A stretch of DNA of 64,000 nucleotides from Diplosphaera chodatii (GCA_032358165.1 JAALGY010000061.1:558001-622000); one strand, 5' to 3'. Counted from the stretch's first letter, positions 15,161-27,597 are shown. Numbers and translations: made by a program. The notes: a model not told the origin generated them from the letters alone.

Positions 15161-16473
15161 TCACGCCCCTTGCTGCGCCATGAGCTGTGCCGTCTCGCTG
15201 CTGCTGCCTTTTCGTACCACCACACTGAGGTACAGGTGCACCTATGCGCACACCGGGCAGCAGCTGTCATGTCAACGCGTCAATGCACCATCTTGCTATC
15301 TATGCATGCATGCTGTCCGCAGTTCCCAGGCCACGCAAGTATTGCATGGCAGGCGACGGTGCATCAGCTGTTCCCAGGCAGAGCACAGCTCGACTGAACG
15401 AGAGAGCGAACACCTGGCAGCCCAGCGCCCGGCTCACGGACTGCCGGGCGCGGATGCCGACCTCCCCGATCACATTGCCGCTGCTGCCGACCAGGATGCC
15501 CCGTACCTGCAAGCATCGCGACAGCTGGTCGCGTGCAGGCTCTGTGCCTCACAAGCTCAGCGGCGCGATTTGTGACTGTTGCCCGGCGGGCTCAACATGA
15601 GGCAGACTTCGGGGTGGGCAGCTCACCGAGTCGGAGCGCACGAAGATGGTCTGCTTCAGCAGCAGGTCACCGTTGCGCAGGCGCCGGGCCTCGGTGGGGA
15701 CTGGCTCCAGCTCGTACGGCAGCTCCCCGGACAGCCGCCGGAACAGCTGCTCCTTGACCTGCGGGCGGCCACCAGCTCTCGGCTGCCCGTCTGGGCACCT
15801 GGGGCACATGACCAAGCGATGCGCAAGGGGGCGGGTTCGCCCGGGCGCCGGCAGGAGGTGCTGTTCACGAGCGAGTGCGTGCGGCCGGGGCCGGTGGGGC
15901 GTGTGGTGCGCACCAGCTCCACCGCCAGGTCGGCGGCGTGCGCCTCGGGGCTGTCGCCGGCGACGATGCTGTCGGGCAGCCACGCCGACGGCGCGGCCCT
16001 GTGGCAGAATGCGCGACCGCCACCATCAGCACAGGCAGCTACGCTGCGGCTGGCGTCTGCAAATGTGAGTGTTGGCACGAATCCGTTGCATCGTCACATG
16101 TGACATGCGGACACCGCATCAAACTCTGCTGAGCTATGAAGAACGACAGGATGCACCTGTCGAAAAGGTAATGCCGCAGCTCTGCCACCCCGCCACCATG
16201 GAGCGCTGATGTGGCAAAGGTCCGCTCAAAGATATCCCCTGCAGGCAGCAGAGGGTGATATGTCGCATGCCTACAAGCAACCGGTTTGATGTCACCAGGT
16301 GCCACCAGTCAACAGCCTTGATGCTCCTTGGACACTGAGGATACTTTTGTGTGGCAGGGGCCTGCAACCGCACCTGCGACGCCAGTCAGCACCCTGGTGA
16401 CGCGCTCCAGCCAGGCCTCCTGCTCTACCAGGTCTGCCTTGTTGAGCACCAGGGCCGCAGCAAACCCGCGCTG

Positions 16474-16505
<32 letters not shown>

Positions 16506-17921
16506 GACTGCCGACGCTTCCGCTGCCGCCGCCGCCCCACGGTGACTCGCTGCTGGCCCATGACGACTCGGAGCTGCCGTCCAGCGGCCCCGGCTGTGGC
16601 TGCAGCTCCTCTGGCAGCTGTCGTGGAAAGACATGACAGTCACATAGTTGACTTGCAAGGCCCTAGACCGTGATGCTGATGGCGCAACAGGACCAGGAGG
16701 TGTTCCAGAGGTGGCCTCAGCGAAGGTCATGACGAGCAGACGGCTCATGAGCTGAGCCAAGATGCAGGTGCATGAGCTGAAGGCCTCACGTGCAGGAGAT
16801 CAGCATCAGGACAGCTGCTATCCCCACGGCGGAACCGGCCGGGACATGGTCGCTACTCATCTCACCTCCCTTCCTGGCAGTGCCCGGGCGTCCGCCCAGC
16901 GCTGCGCCAGCTGCTCGGCCAGCCGCGTCACCCGAGGGTCCGGCTTGTCTATCTGCATGCGTGCGCCAGCTCCACGCTCAGCCAGTGCATGCACCTCATG
17001 ATGTCCGGTCCCCGCTGTTGTGTGCAGGATGCAATCGCCCCAACCGAGTGGTGCTCCCTTGTGAACAACAGGAGCTGACGAGAAGAGCCTATCAGCACTG
17101 AGGCATTGAGCGCGGGGGGCGGCGCCCACCTGGCGGGCGGCGTCCACCATGAACAGCACCACCCCGCAGTGCTGCGCCACCTGCCAGGCGCCCTGCACCC
17201 GCGCCCCGTGCTCCCGGCTGCGCACCGCCGACGTCACGCCCGGCGTGTCGTACAGCGCCACCTGCGGCGGCGCAGGGACGACCACTGCTGAGCGACCAGA
17301 GCTGCCAGCGGACAGCTGCGCCCGCCGCCGCATGCCAAGCGGATGGGCGCCTCCTCCAGGAGTCACATTGATCACTGGGCGCCAGTCCCCGTGGCGCAGG
17401 CCGCCCACACCAGTGAAGCCGGCAAATACTTGCAAAGGAATGATCAGGCTCCCAGTCTGCATGGGAGCCTGCTCATGCTGTTGTACGGCTGCCATGACTG
17501 ACCTGGGTGGCGGCGCCGTCCGTGAAGGCCGCCAGGCGGGACGCTGATGTCGTGTTGGTCCTGTGCGAAACGGCCGCGACCTTGCGCCCTGCCAGCGCGT
17601 TCGCCAGGCTGGACTTGCCGGCGTTTGGGGCGCCGACTAGGGCCGCCTGCAGTAGCCGCCGCTCCGGGGTAAGGCCCACATCAGCGGCATGCCCTGAGCT
17701 GGCTGCATCTGCATAGCAGGCAGTTCAGCTTCGATGTGAGATGAGTGACACAAGCAATCAGCTACCATGTCTGCGATCACGGCCGCCGTATGCCTTGCGA
17801 GGCCAAGTGTTGCTTGTGTCCCGAGATGGCTGCATGCATGGCGCAAGCCATGCAACAGCCGCACCTGGCCACGGCTGGTCAGCCGCCTGCTCCAGGGCAC
17901 CAGCCGCTTCGCTATCCGCAT
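15161..17921 (-). CDS. ERAL1: Era-like GTPase of the mitochondrial ERAL1 type, KH domain
   Basis: Ten exons in transcript order: 17921-17865, 17646-17503, 17261-17130, 16952-16866, 16617-16374, 16238-16157, 15998-15914, 15758-15627, 15506-15414 and 15241-15161 (378 aa). Family role: binds the 3' region of small-subunit rRNA and assists ribosome assembly. Seen: an Arg/Lys-rich, acid-free N-terminus like a mitochondrial presequence (MRIAKRLVPWSRRLTSRGQ), G1 GAPNAGKS, G3 DTPG at about 72, G4 NKAD at about 199, an ATSALHGGGVAEL segment, then a KH domain with VKEQLFRRLSGELPYELEP, GSSGNVIGEVGIRAR and the final strand VHLYLSVVVRK. A Gly-rich insert with ten consecutive Gly separates G3 from G4. The exon 1-2 join is the weakest: the acceptor used gives phase 0, but one a few codons earlier would also read. 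Confidence 0.87.
16475..16504. repeat. (CCG)10 microsatellite coding for polyglycine
   Basis: Ten perfect CCG units, read as GGC on the minus strand, encode a run of ten Gly in the ERAL1-type GTPase between its G3 and G4 motifs. The in-frame triplet repeat adds a flexible loop and is a likely site of length variation between strains. Confidence 0.85.
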
Positions 17922-18419
17922 GATGTATTTGGCTTGCGTCCTGACGCTCCACCACGCTGCTCAGACTGCGCCGGCCGTGTTGCTGTGCTGTGGTTGGCGG
18001 TGTGCACGCATGGTTATTGCCCAGGGTCTCCGCTGCGCGGCAGTGTCCACCGCCAGCGATGGTTGGTGTGCCTTGTTCCAGATGAGAGATGACACCCAGC
18101 CACACCGCCTGAGAGGAGGCTACGGCCCTCCTCTTGTGCAGGTTACGAAGCATGGTGTTGCACCAGGTGCCTGTTATGTAGATTTGCAGCCTTAGCAGTT
18201 GAGCTCTGCGCTTGCCTAGCTGGGTTGCATATCACGTCGAGAATGTCAATGCAGCTTGCTATCTGGGATTGTTTGCCAGTCCTCGGCGATCCGCCGCATG
18301 TGTGTTCAACGCTGCAGGGCTGCCCAGTATCAACACCAGGAATATGTTGGACCAAACCAAGGGGCAGGGCAGTGAGTGACCAGAACATCACGACACATTA
18401 ACATGCAAACGCTGCCACG
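17922..18419. other. No gene seen; upstream of ERAL1-type gene, downstream of THOC7-like gene
   Basis: Both flanking genes are on the minus strand. Open frames here lack splice support and family features. It probably contains the ERAL1 promoter and the THOC7 3' UTR. Confidence 0.4.
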
Positions 18420-19669
18420 TCATGCACGGTGTATCGCATTGTTGTGCAGCACGAACGACCTGCAGACCAAGTAAATGACCCGCTGCAAAACCAAATCATG
18501 AAGTTTGGCGTGCAAGCCTGAAATTTTTGTACTCAAGTCACGCTGCAGTGGTTCAAGCTGCATGCCGTCGGCATGATGCCGACTGCCAAGATGCCCACTG
18601 ATGCCATGCGGTGCCGAACACCAGTGACATCCAATGCTCGGGGGTACGAGTGGACTCGATACTTCCACCTCAGATCTGCCTGCTGCTTCTCGCTGGCAGC
18701 CTTGCTCCGTGCGATTTGCTTCTCCAGGCACTCCAGATGGGAGTTGTGTACTTGCTGCCGGCGGCCCCGTCCATCAGCAGTCCGCCGTCAGCAGGCTAAC
18801 CTCCCGGGTGGATGCCGCCCGCTCCCGCCGCTCCATCTCCTCCACCGCATCCTTGAACGTCTCGGCGCCCGTCACATCGGCCGCGTGGAACTCGTACTCC
18901 AGGCGCTGCGGCACATGAAACACGCCCTCGTCCAACATGCTCTTAGCCATGTGATGTAAAACAAGCTGTTGGCGCCCGAGCAACGCTTGTGATTGTTGTA
19001 TGCTCTGTGCTCAGCCAATGAGGTGACTTCAGCCCAAATGTTGCACCATTCAACGTACAGCACCAACTTGACGACTGGAGGACGCTCGGCGACTGGCACT
19101 TGTTTGATTGAGACTCGCAGCAGCTGCGTGCGGAGGACAGCAGGCACTCACGGCGGCGAGGGCGCGCACGCCGGCGCTCAGCCGCTGCCCGTACAGACGC
19201 ACCGCTCTGTTCCCCATGCCGGGCCCCCCTGCAGCCAAACGTGCTGCTGCTCGACTGTGAGCTACAACTGGCTGTAGTGTCCCCAAGCAGGACGTCCTGC
19301 AAGAGGGGTGCGTGCACTGGGCGGGGCTCTCCGTGCCAGGCGCCTGTGTACCCCAACCTGTGCAACACTCCAGATGCCAAACCAATCTGGACTGCTCCGC
19401 ACCTGAGCTGCTCTGCAGCGCCGTCGCCAGCTCCTGCAGCTTCGCCAGGTGGTTGGTCACCACTGCGTCCTGCTCGTCGAGGTCCACACCCTTGTGCCTG
19501 CAGGCACCGAGGTAAAACGTGCGCAATGCCTGGGAATCCTGCTCGTGCCACAGCTAGCATCCTGCTCTCGTGTGATGCTGGGGCAGAACACTAGAGCGCA
19601 TCTCTTGACCCACCCAGTGTCGAGGTCCTCCTTTGTCCTCTTCACCCCATTCGGCCCTTCCTCCGGTGC
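18420..19669 (-). CDS. THOC7: THOC7-like subunit of the THO/TREX mRNA export complex (start unresolved)
   Basis: Six exons in transcript order: 19669-19614, 19497-19403, 19228-19152, 18941-18801, 18730-18669 and 18582-18420. All join in phase, but I found no convincing ATG exon for the 5' end. Seen: a mostly helical, charged protein with DEQDAVVTNHLAKLQELATA near the N-terminus, a middle segment ETFKDAVEEMERRERAAS, then CLEKQIARSKAASEKQQ and a C-terminal helix LEPLQRDLSTKISGLHAKLH. These match in order the human THOC7 landmarks: the DDEVIRKRLL start, the REMENY-KEIE helix, ECKKQILQAKRIRK, and the C-terminal leucine-rich helix. Family role: coiled-coil pairing with THOC5 in the nuclear complex linking transcription to export. 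Similarity is weak, as usual for this family, so the call is tentative. Confidence 0.55.
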
Positions 19670-19795
19670 CTGCAATGGCGGGCTGGCATTGCTCGTGAAT
19701 TGATGTCTTGTTAGTGTTCGGTGTGTCAGCTGCAGACTGCCAGTAGTGATGCTGTCACTCGTGCTCACACAACGATGCCATCAGTGACAGCAGAT

Positions 19796-22700
19796 TCACC
19801 AGCAACTGGATCCCACCAGAATAGGAAGCAGCTGATGACACAACAAAGCAAATGCTCTCACCACAGCGGCTGCCGCGGGCGTCAGCAGCAGTGGCGATAG
19901 CCACCGAACCAACAGGCTGCCCAGGGTCCCAGAGATGATGATCTCGAAGACGCTGGTCACCAGTGCATCTTGACCCCACTGTACATACTTTGCCCTGTTG
20001 GGGTTGCCAACAGGGTACGCCTTTTCAACGGCATCCAGTGGGAGCATGCCCAGTGAAGCTTGCACCGTCGCCTGTGGTCAGCAGGCACACGTGATACATG
20101 CATGTATACGAATACGCCATATATACACAGTAGAGAAAAGGTATGCGATATTGACAGCGTCCATGGTTGTATTGGATTGATTTTGACCCCTGCCAGCAGG
20201 CCATCTTCGCACATACTTGTTGCATCATGCCAGACGAAATAGCCCGAGCTGGTGATCACCTTGGGTGTCCAGGCAATGGCGAACCAGATGCACTCGATGA
20301 TACTGAAGCCGCTGGTCAGCATTGTCAGGAAGGTGACCATCACCCGCACACCCAGCCCTGTGTGCAGCAACAGAAGGTGGCCTGAGGATGTGACCCAGCG
20401 TCCTGCATATGTGAGACCACCAGACATGCGGAGAGGCACAGCTGCTGCTGCCAAAGCTGGTACGGCCTGGTCAACTGAAGATGAGGGTTAGTCACAAGGG
20501 CATTACAACTGCCGCTCAACCATGAGGGCCTGATGAGATGCCAGTCGCATTAGTCCGCCGAGCTAAAAAGTAAACAGTAGGTGTTACCACCACCAAATGG
20601 AAAACGTGCGCACCTGAGCAAACGATGGCACAGGCGTCCGCAATGGTCTGGCTGCTTTCTGTCGAGAAGTCGATGCCAGTCCCGATGAGGCAGAACAGCA
20701 GCGGCATGAACACGTACAGCCACGCCCAGCGCACGGCGGCCTGTGCCTGCCGGATGTTCTCGTCCTGCTCGCCATCCTGCAGTACGGCATCAGGAGCCGT
20801 CGACTGTGCATGCTGAAGGGAGTGCGTACTCCGTCCGGACCATCAAGTGCCAGCAGGCACGTAGCTGATGCTGAGCAACGACAATGTGCATGAACTGCAC
20901 AGCATGCAACAACACTGCCTTGCTATGCAGGCGCTCTGCAGCAGCACGGGGAAGCTGTGAAACAGCCTGCCGGCACAGCAGCAAGAGGTGCACCTGCAGG
21001 GCCAGGGGGCGGGGGCAGCTGCGGCGCCAGAGCTCCTTCACCACCAGGCCCAGCGTCAGCGCCCCCAGGATGCCGCCGCTCTGGAACCCGAACTGGTTGA
21101 AGAAGTACATCATCGTCCACGCTGCCGGGGTCACACACACTGGGCATGTCAGGACTGAAAAGACACTGGACCATATGTGAGAGTCGTGGCAGTTGCTGTG
21201 ATGCAAAATTCGACACCCTTACAGCAGCCAGCAGCGGCGGCAGTCCGCTTCCAGGTCCTTGGGGATCTGATACACTGCCAGCAGTGTCTGTGCAAATTGA
21301 TGGTGCAGCTGTGCTTGTCGACCAACCCGACGTCCCGGGCTGAGCTGATCACCTGAGACGAACAGCACGATGATGCGCTTGTAGCGGTTGTTCCAGATGC
21401 GTGTGGCGGCGCAGCCCAGGGCCACCAGGGCGCCCAGCAGCACGCCGAACACGAGGGACAGCGGGCCCTGGGCGATGTGCCACGCCTGGTCGCTGCTGCC
21501 CTGCACCGCGATGTTGATGAAGATGGTGTACCTGCAGGCGGGTCGCGTCGGGGGCGTGACACCTGGCTGGAAGCTGCAGCTTCGACCATGTGATTGACAT
21601 GCGCAGGGCAATGTCTTTGGTGAGTGGCATCTGACGCACAGCTCATGTGCGGGGTGCAAAAAGTGTATCTGACGGTGGAAGACGAGTCGCACCCTGTGAT
21701 GGCGATCATGTCATCAAAGCTGGATGCAGCCACGATCGTTGCTGGCAGGTCTGCGGCGCAGACCGACAGCAGGAGCTGTTGCTCTTTGATGGTGTACACA
21801 GATGCTCCCATGCGTGTAAAGGTGCGAGGCACGAGCACGAGCATATGCATAGCACATCCATGCTAGTTTTTGACGGATGGTCCTGACATATGTGCGGAAC
21901 TCACTGCGGTCTGTGCCCAACCGCTTGCTCTGCAGCTCGAACATGAGCTGCATGACCAGTGCCGGCCCCACGGCCTTCAGGATGAAGCCCATGGCAAATG
22001 CGAACAACACCTGCAATCAGTGGACAGTGTGATGACGCCGCTTTGATGCTTGCCTCTGGTTCTTCTGCATGGACCAAAGGAACATTGCATCGCAGGGAAG
22101 GCCCTCACCGGCATGTTGAAGAACGCCACGCCCAGGCCGCCATCAAAGAAGGCCTCCGTGAGGCCCGGGATCAGCAGCAGCTTGACCGCGGGTACGCCCA
22201 CACGCTTGAACGCCTGCAGGCGAAACGAGAAGTGGGTGCACATGGGGGCGGTTATGTCAAGGCCGCGGCCTGCCTTGAAGCGACCTGCCCCACGACTGCT
22301 GCTATTGCCAGCCTGGGGCAACCATATGATCTCAGCGGCCTGTGCACTACTGCCATAGTGTGGACCTGGCAGTGCTCAGGCATGGTGCGCCGGAGGTCAC
22401 AGTCGTGATGCTTGCTCTGCTCACCGCCAGGTCGAGCTCCAGGCCGGAGCGCAGGAAGATGACCGAGAGCGAGGCGTTGCGGATCTCCCGGGACCAGTCG
22501 GAGCGCAGGCCGCTGACCAGCACGCCGCCGTGCACGTTGATCAGGAACAGCCCCGCGCACAGCATGCCCACCGGCGCCGGGATGGTCAGCTGCGATGCAC
22601 CAACAATGGCCTTTTGGCTTCGGCAGGTAGCCGTTGAGCCTGGGTCCTGCACGCCGCCCTGAGGTGTGGGCGTGTGTCTGCACCATGCTACAGGTGGTGT

Positions 22701-23076
22701 CATCGTTGCTGTGCCATCCGCAGCGTTGTACAGATGTGACTGCGTCACCTGCTCCGCAAGGAAGCCGCCGATGTGGCCGGCCACCCACACGATGACGACC
22801 GCCCAGGCGCACCCCTGCTTGCCTGGCAGGAACGGCGCCCCGATGCACAGGTACAACCCTGCGGCAGGGGAGGTGCCGCGCACGTATATGTCGAAATGCT
22901 TCCAATTACGTATGCTGCCTGATGCACAGTCCAGGCATGGCGGGTTGGTGCACAGCGGAGAGCAAGGTGCTGCACATGGTGCAGCCAGCAGTCTGCGAAC
23001 AGGGCAACAGCGGCTGCAGTCTCACATGCGTAGGCGAGAAGCACCACTGCGGCATAGCCGAGGAAGTTGAGCAGGT
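19796..23076 (-). CDS. Na+/H+ exchanger of the SLC9B / NHA family (5' end unresolved)
   Basis: Eleven exons placed in transcript order: 23076-23026, 22858-22749, 22589-22425, 22213-22109, 22010-21905, 21750-21693, 21531-21353, 21121-20994, 20803-20614, 20381-20260 and 20071-19796. They join in phase and give about 496 residues; the N-terminal exon lies upstream. Family role: cation/proton exchange across a membrane (mitochondrial inner, vacuolar or plasma). Seen: about eleven hydrophobic helices, LTIPAPVGMLCAGLFLINVH, EIRNASLSVIFLRSGLELDL, VAASSFDDMIAITGYTIF with the paired Asp (DD) of the ion-binding helix, FNQFGFQSGGILGALTLG and FAIAWTPKATVQASLGMLP. The stop at 19796 is one option; a GTGAGA donor at 19861 joined to an acceptor near 19806 would end at 19755 instead. 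The cytosolic loop before helix 9 is acidic. Confidence 0.85.
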
Positions 23077-24408
23077 CTGCAGCAGCAAGGTTGCCTTGTC
23101 AGCGCCAGCAGACGGTCTCTCGCGACTACCACTGCCGGGACCGGAACTCTGGACCAGGTGCAGCAGCGACACACGGGCCACATGCGGAGATGGCTTGCAG
23201 CAATGCGGTCAGACATACGCCGGCATCCCATGCAGCACAGTCGCAGCTCGAAAGATTTGGTTCACAGGCTGGCGCAAGGTCATGCAGACAAACCAAGGTC
23301 AGCTGAGGCAGTAGGCTGACTCTGTTGCATGGCTACGCACCAGCCTTTGAGAAGCCCACATGTACCACCGATGACCCATTATGGACGCAACAAGCAGATG
23401 GTGCAGGCTGCAGAAGCCGGCGCTGCCACGAGTCACGGGGTGTTTTGCAGCGAGGACGGCGGCCCACCTTGCCGAGTGATGGCCCTGAAGCGCTGCGTGA
23501 GGAACCAGAGAAGCTGCTCACCGCTGCGCACCTCCGTGATGTGCATCCTGGCGGTGTCAGTCAGGCAGGAGCTGGGCCAACCTGTGTACTCACTACCAGG
23601 ACGTTCTTTCCGGTGCCCTCCCGCATGTCAGGGCTTGCAGGCCGCCAAGCGTATGCTAGGAGCTGAACTGTGAATCAACGACTCGCAAATGTCGTCTTTG
23701 GTCGGAGAACCCGGAACCGGGCTGCTGATGCCAGATGCGAGATCTGTACGGTAGGGTCGTGTCCTGGCAAGTTGGCAAAATGTTGAAGGAAACAGCATGC
23801 TGCAACCTGAGAGTCAACTTGATAGGCAAACCCGGGCCAGAAGTCAAAGCGGCCACTGCTCTCTGACATGGTTGAATCGGCTCTCTAGAATTTTCTGCTG
23901 AAGGTGTGGTCGATGGTCGCTTCCGGGATGCTCCTGGAGGGTGCTGATTCATCCGAAGCGCAGATTGCACAAGAGCAATGAAAGCAATGGAAACCCGCAC
24001 TAAACTAAGCGTTATCTTGTCGAGGGACACTTCCTCGAACCCGTCCACCTGCTGACAATAGTGCTCATGCGCTCCTAGCACGCAAACCTTGCTGACAAAC
24101 CTGCGCACGCCTATGATGACCAAGGGTGCCACATACACCTGACCTGAGCCGCCGCACACAATCTAGCGGTGAATGTATGTGAGCCTTCCCCACGCCCTGT
24201 CTGGATAACGTGACCGGAAGATAGACGATCTGCCATTGAATAGCAGGACATGGGGTAATGTCCCGCGCTCTCCACAGTGCCCTGCTGCTACACACCTGCT
24301 GATCCACTTGCGCTGCTGCTGGCTGCCAGCCCCCGGGCGCATGTGCATTATGCCGAACATTTGGCCCTGGGCCGCCCCTTCCGAGCTGGCGATCGGCGCC
24401 AGTGGCCC
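23077..24408. other. Unresolved 5' part of the antiporter gene plus downstream region of the 24409 gene
   Basis: The missing N-terminal exon of the SLC9B-type gene must lie here, probably below 23660. A Ser-rich candidate segment on the minus strand around 23470-23521 ends at an AAG|GTGGGC donor but has no ATG. A 167-codon minus frame at 23656-24159 has no family features. I see no RNA gene. Confidence 0.35.
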
Positions 24409-27204
24409 TCAGCTCACGACGGCTGCAGCCCGCTGCCGCCCCGGCGTGCTGCTGCGGCTGTGCGGCGGGCTGCCCATGAACGTGTGGTCCATGAAGCCCT
24501 GCAGGTCCGGCGCCTGAGCGCGCAGTGGAAATGCACAGCGTCAGACCAAGCCGCGCAGATGAGACCAGGCAAGTCAAAGCCCACAATGGCGGGCGCCAGG
24601 TGAACCACTGATCAAGCGCAAGAAGCCAGTCGCTTCAGGGGCTCACAACGAGTCTCGCACTGACTGCCATTGCACCTGGCTCGTCTCGGAGGCGGTGTCG
24701 TATGGGCTGCCGCTGCTGGCGTCCACGAACACGTCCGCCGCCTGCTGCGGGCTGGCGGCGGGCGAGGCCTCCGCCTCCGAAGGCGCAGCACGCCGCTGCA
24801 AGACACGTCAAAACGGATGAGCGACTGTTTCTGGGGCATGCTTGTGTTGCGCACAAACGCTGCCATGGGCTGCAGGGTCTCGTGGCATTGATTCAGCCTT
24901 CGACAATGCGTCAGGGTTAAGTTCCATGCCACGGTGCCCCGCAGTCAGATTAGACCTGCAGCGGTGCGGCCAGGCTGGGACCCTGCGCAAACAGGGCAGG
25001 GCGCACCCTTTTGTTGGGCGACAGGAAGGAGGACAGGGAGCCGTGGTGGCCGCCCGCCACCTCGGGGGGCGTCGGCGGCGCCAGCGGCACGTTGCCCGAC
25101 GCGTCCGACACCGGCAGCAGCGGCCTGCGCTCGTCCGCCGCCGCAGGCTGGGCGCCCCTGCGCAGCGTGGCAGAGGGCCACATGTGCAACAAGCCACTGG
25201 AGCGGTGGTTCCAAGCTTATACTGCGGGCAAGTGGACACAGCTTTGGGGCGCATCATATCAGCAATTGGCAAACGTGCAGCACAGGCTACATGAGACACA
25301 CTTGAATACGGGCGCAGCACGCTATGATACGCCCAGTGTGCCTCACATGGCCTGGCACTGTCCGTTTGCCGACGAATGGCTTCCCAGAGCGTGTCCTGCC
25401 CGACGCGGCACATGCACTGCCCGACTCACTTGTCTGCGGCCGCAGGGGCTGCCAGGCCCAGCCTCTCCATGGCGTACAGCGCCGCCGGGGTGGGCGGCCC
25501 CGGCATCGACGCCGGCGCCCCGGCAGCAGCCTCGCGGGGCACGTCCAGGCCGGCAGCAAAGTCCTGCTCCAGCTGCGCCCGCTGCTCCTGCAGCGACGTT
25601 TGGCAGGGTGATGAGGTCCCCGGCATAGATCAGCCCAGATGATGACCAGCATGGCTTCCAGTTGCTCAGACACTGACGCTTGAGCCTGGCTGTGTAGCCG
25701 CTCGTCGGCTATTGGGCTATGCACACGGCTCTGAAACACGCAATGTGTAAGGCTTCAACGTGTCATCTGGCCCCACCTCTGGGGGAGCTGTCAGCGCTGC
25801 CTTGGGGGCGCCGCCCTCGAGCGCCGGCGGCCGCGGGGGCGCCCCCAGCTGCGCGGCGGCGCCGTCTGCGCCCTGCCTGCCCGGCGGCGCGCCCAGCAGC
25901 AGGCGCCCCGCCGCCCCCGTCACCGCCTTGGCCGACTCCAGGCCCGTGTAGGCTGCGGGAGTGACACTTTGCCACTGAACCAAGTGCCAGGCTGCTATCG
26001 GGAGACACACTGTAGACATGATGTGCAAGCACGCTGGTCTGTCCGCAGCTGCACCAACTGCAGGTGCTGCAAGCTGAGAACCTGCTGCCAGCAATCCATT
26101 CCCTGCCTCAGAGTGCAGTGCTGCTGTTGCAGCATCAGCTGCCGTCGCTCACCTATAGCCACAGTGAATGCGGTGGAGCCAGCCACGCAGGCGCCCACAA
26201 ACAGCGCAACCCCCGTGCAGCTCAGCGCAATCGCCAGCGTCACGCCTGCACCGTGACGTGTCGTCGGGCTCACGGGGGATTCGTTGCGGCAAGTGCAGGT
26301 TTTGCATTTAGCTGTGAGCTTGCTGCATGCCGTGCGCGGCATACTGGGAGATGGCATCACTGCAAGTCATGACGCTGACCACAGGGCGCCGCATCGCTCA
26401 CCTCCCAGCACAGACAGGACCAAGATGACGTTGATGAGCGCGACAGCAATACCCAGCGCAACTGCTGTTGCCGCAGCGGTGTAGGCCGCAGCGCACAGAA
26501 CGAATGACGATGCTGCCTGCGGTTGCCACATGCTCGCTGAGTCTGGGTGTTGAGGGTTGCGCTTCAACCAGCGGACACAGTGTTGCCTGAGATCGGGCGC
26601 ACGGCAGCTACACGCTCACCAGCCAGCCGAGGTAGGTGTGCGGTTTCAGGGCTGTAGCATGGCGCCGCATGAATGCACCATCCTTTGGCGTGTTGGTCCT
26701 GCACGAAGAACAGCCCTTGATTCGCTCTATGCTAGCGATGAGAGAGCATCACCACTCGTGGCGGCCCATACTGGGTATGTCGGGTGACACCGCACCTCAG
26801 GTCGCAAAACAGCTGGAATGCGGCGTGCCGGGTATGCTCAGGGATGAAGACCTGCGGGATAGTGTGAACACGCGCTATCAGTGATTATCTGGGTCTGCTT
26901 TCAAGGAAAAGCGAAGGGCTGAGGAGCGCAGATGCGACAAGCATGGTAGCTTGTGGCGCCAGCTTCAGCATGGTTGCCATAGCATGTTGTAAGCAAGGGA
27001 TGCCGGAGCGTGGCGTGGCCTGCACCCAGCTGGTTCCGCATCGCGCACCTCGGCCACCCTGTCAAGGTACACCGAGCGGTAGACGCCAAACATCACTGTG
27101 GAGCTTACTACCCAGACTTGATGCAAAGATGAGCTCAGGCCGCTGGGCATCGCGCCCCCGCACCAACGTAGCCCAGCTCACGGCAGCATGGACAGTCGTC
27201 AGAC
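24409..27204 (-). CDS. Multi-pass membrane protein with a disordered cytosolic tail, unrecognised (5' end unresolved)
   Basis: Eleven exons join in phase, in transcript order: 27204-27112, 27095-27049, 26851-26796, 26698-26620, 26516-26402, 26245-26153, 25952-25777, 25587-25430, 25157-25007, 24795-24676 and 24513-24409. Seen: hydrophobic segments near LTTVHAAVSWATLV, ELIFASSLVMFGVY, a long pair TAVALGIAVALINVILVLSV and GVALFVGACVAGSTAF; between them a conserved-looking soluble loop with VFIPEHTRHAAFQLFCDL, TPKDGAFMRRHA and LKPHTYLGWL. After the last helix comes a roughly 270-residue tail rich in Ala, Pro, Gly and Ser (DERRPLLPVSDASG, SFLSPNKR) ending QRAAAVVS. I do not recognise the family. 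The clean phase across eleven exons is good evidence that the gene is real. Confidence 0.65.
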
Positions 27205-27597
27205 CTGGCAAAGCCAAGACAGCTGGTGGCACTTTAACGAGACCTGATGGCACAACACTCTGTGGCCCCTGCTCCCCGAGCAACAGGCAGCGCACACGAT
27301 CGGCCTGCCCAGGCTAGGACAGCATGTGACTGATGCCCATGACGGTCATGTTGGTGCTGCGGGCTGCATAGGAAACATGTGCATATTGCCACCGTGCGCC
27401 ACCGGAGATGCCCTTGCCATTCAAATTGCCGCCGATGTCAAAGACGGCGGAGTAACCCCTCCGATTCCTTTCATAAACATGCAGGACGGTTTGGGCACCT
27501 CATTGCAGAGCAAAAGGCGGATGCAGAGCATGAGGTCGCTGTCTGGTCTCCAGAACAGCTGTTTGTCCCCTGGAGTCCACATCGGTTGAAATGTATT
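27205..27597. other. Ambiguous region upstream of the 24409-27204 gene
   Basis: The first exon of the multi-pass membrane gene should be here. Two overlapping minus-strand frames look protein-like: one contains FDIGGNLNGKGISGG and YAARSTNMTVMG (27315-27470), another contains LMLCIRLLLCNEVPKPSC (27480-27535). A plus-strand frame across 27326-27589 is also open. None could be joined by splice phase, so no exon is called. Confidence 0.3.

Noticed and set aside
23656..24159. 167-codon minus-strand frame
   Set aside because: It has no domain, signal or splice support and sits where the 3' UTR of the 24409 gene is expected.
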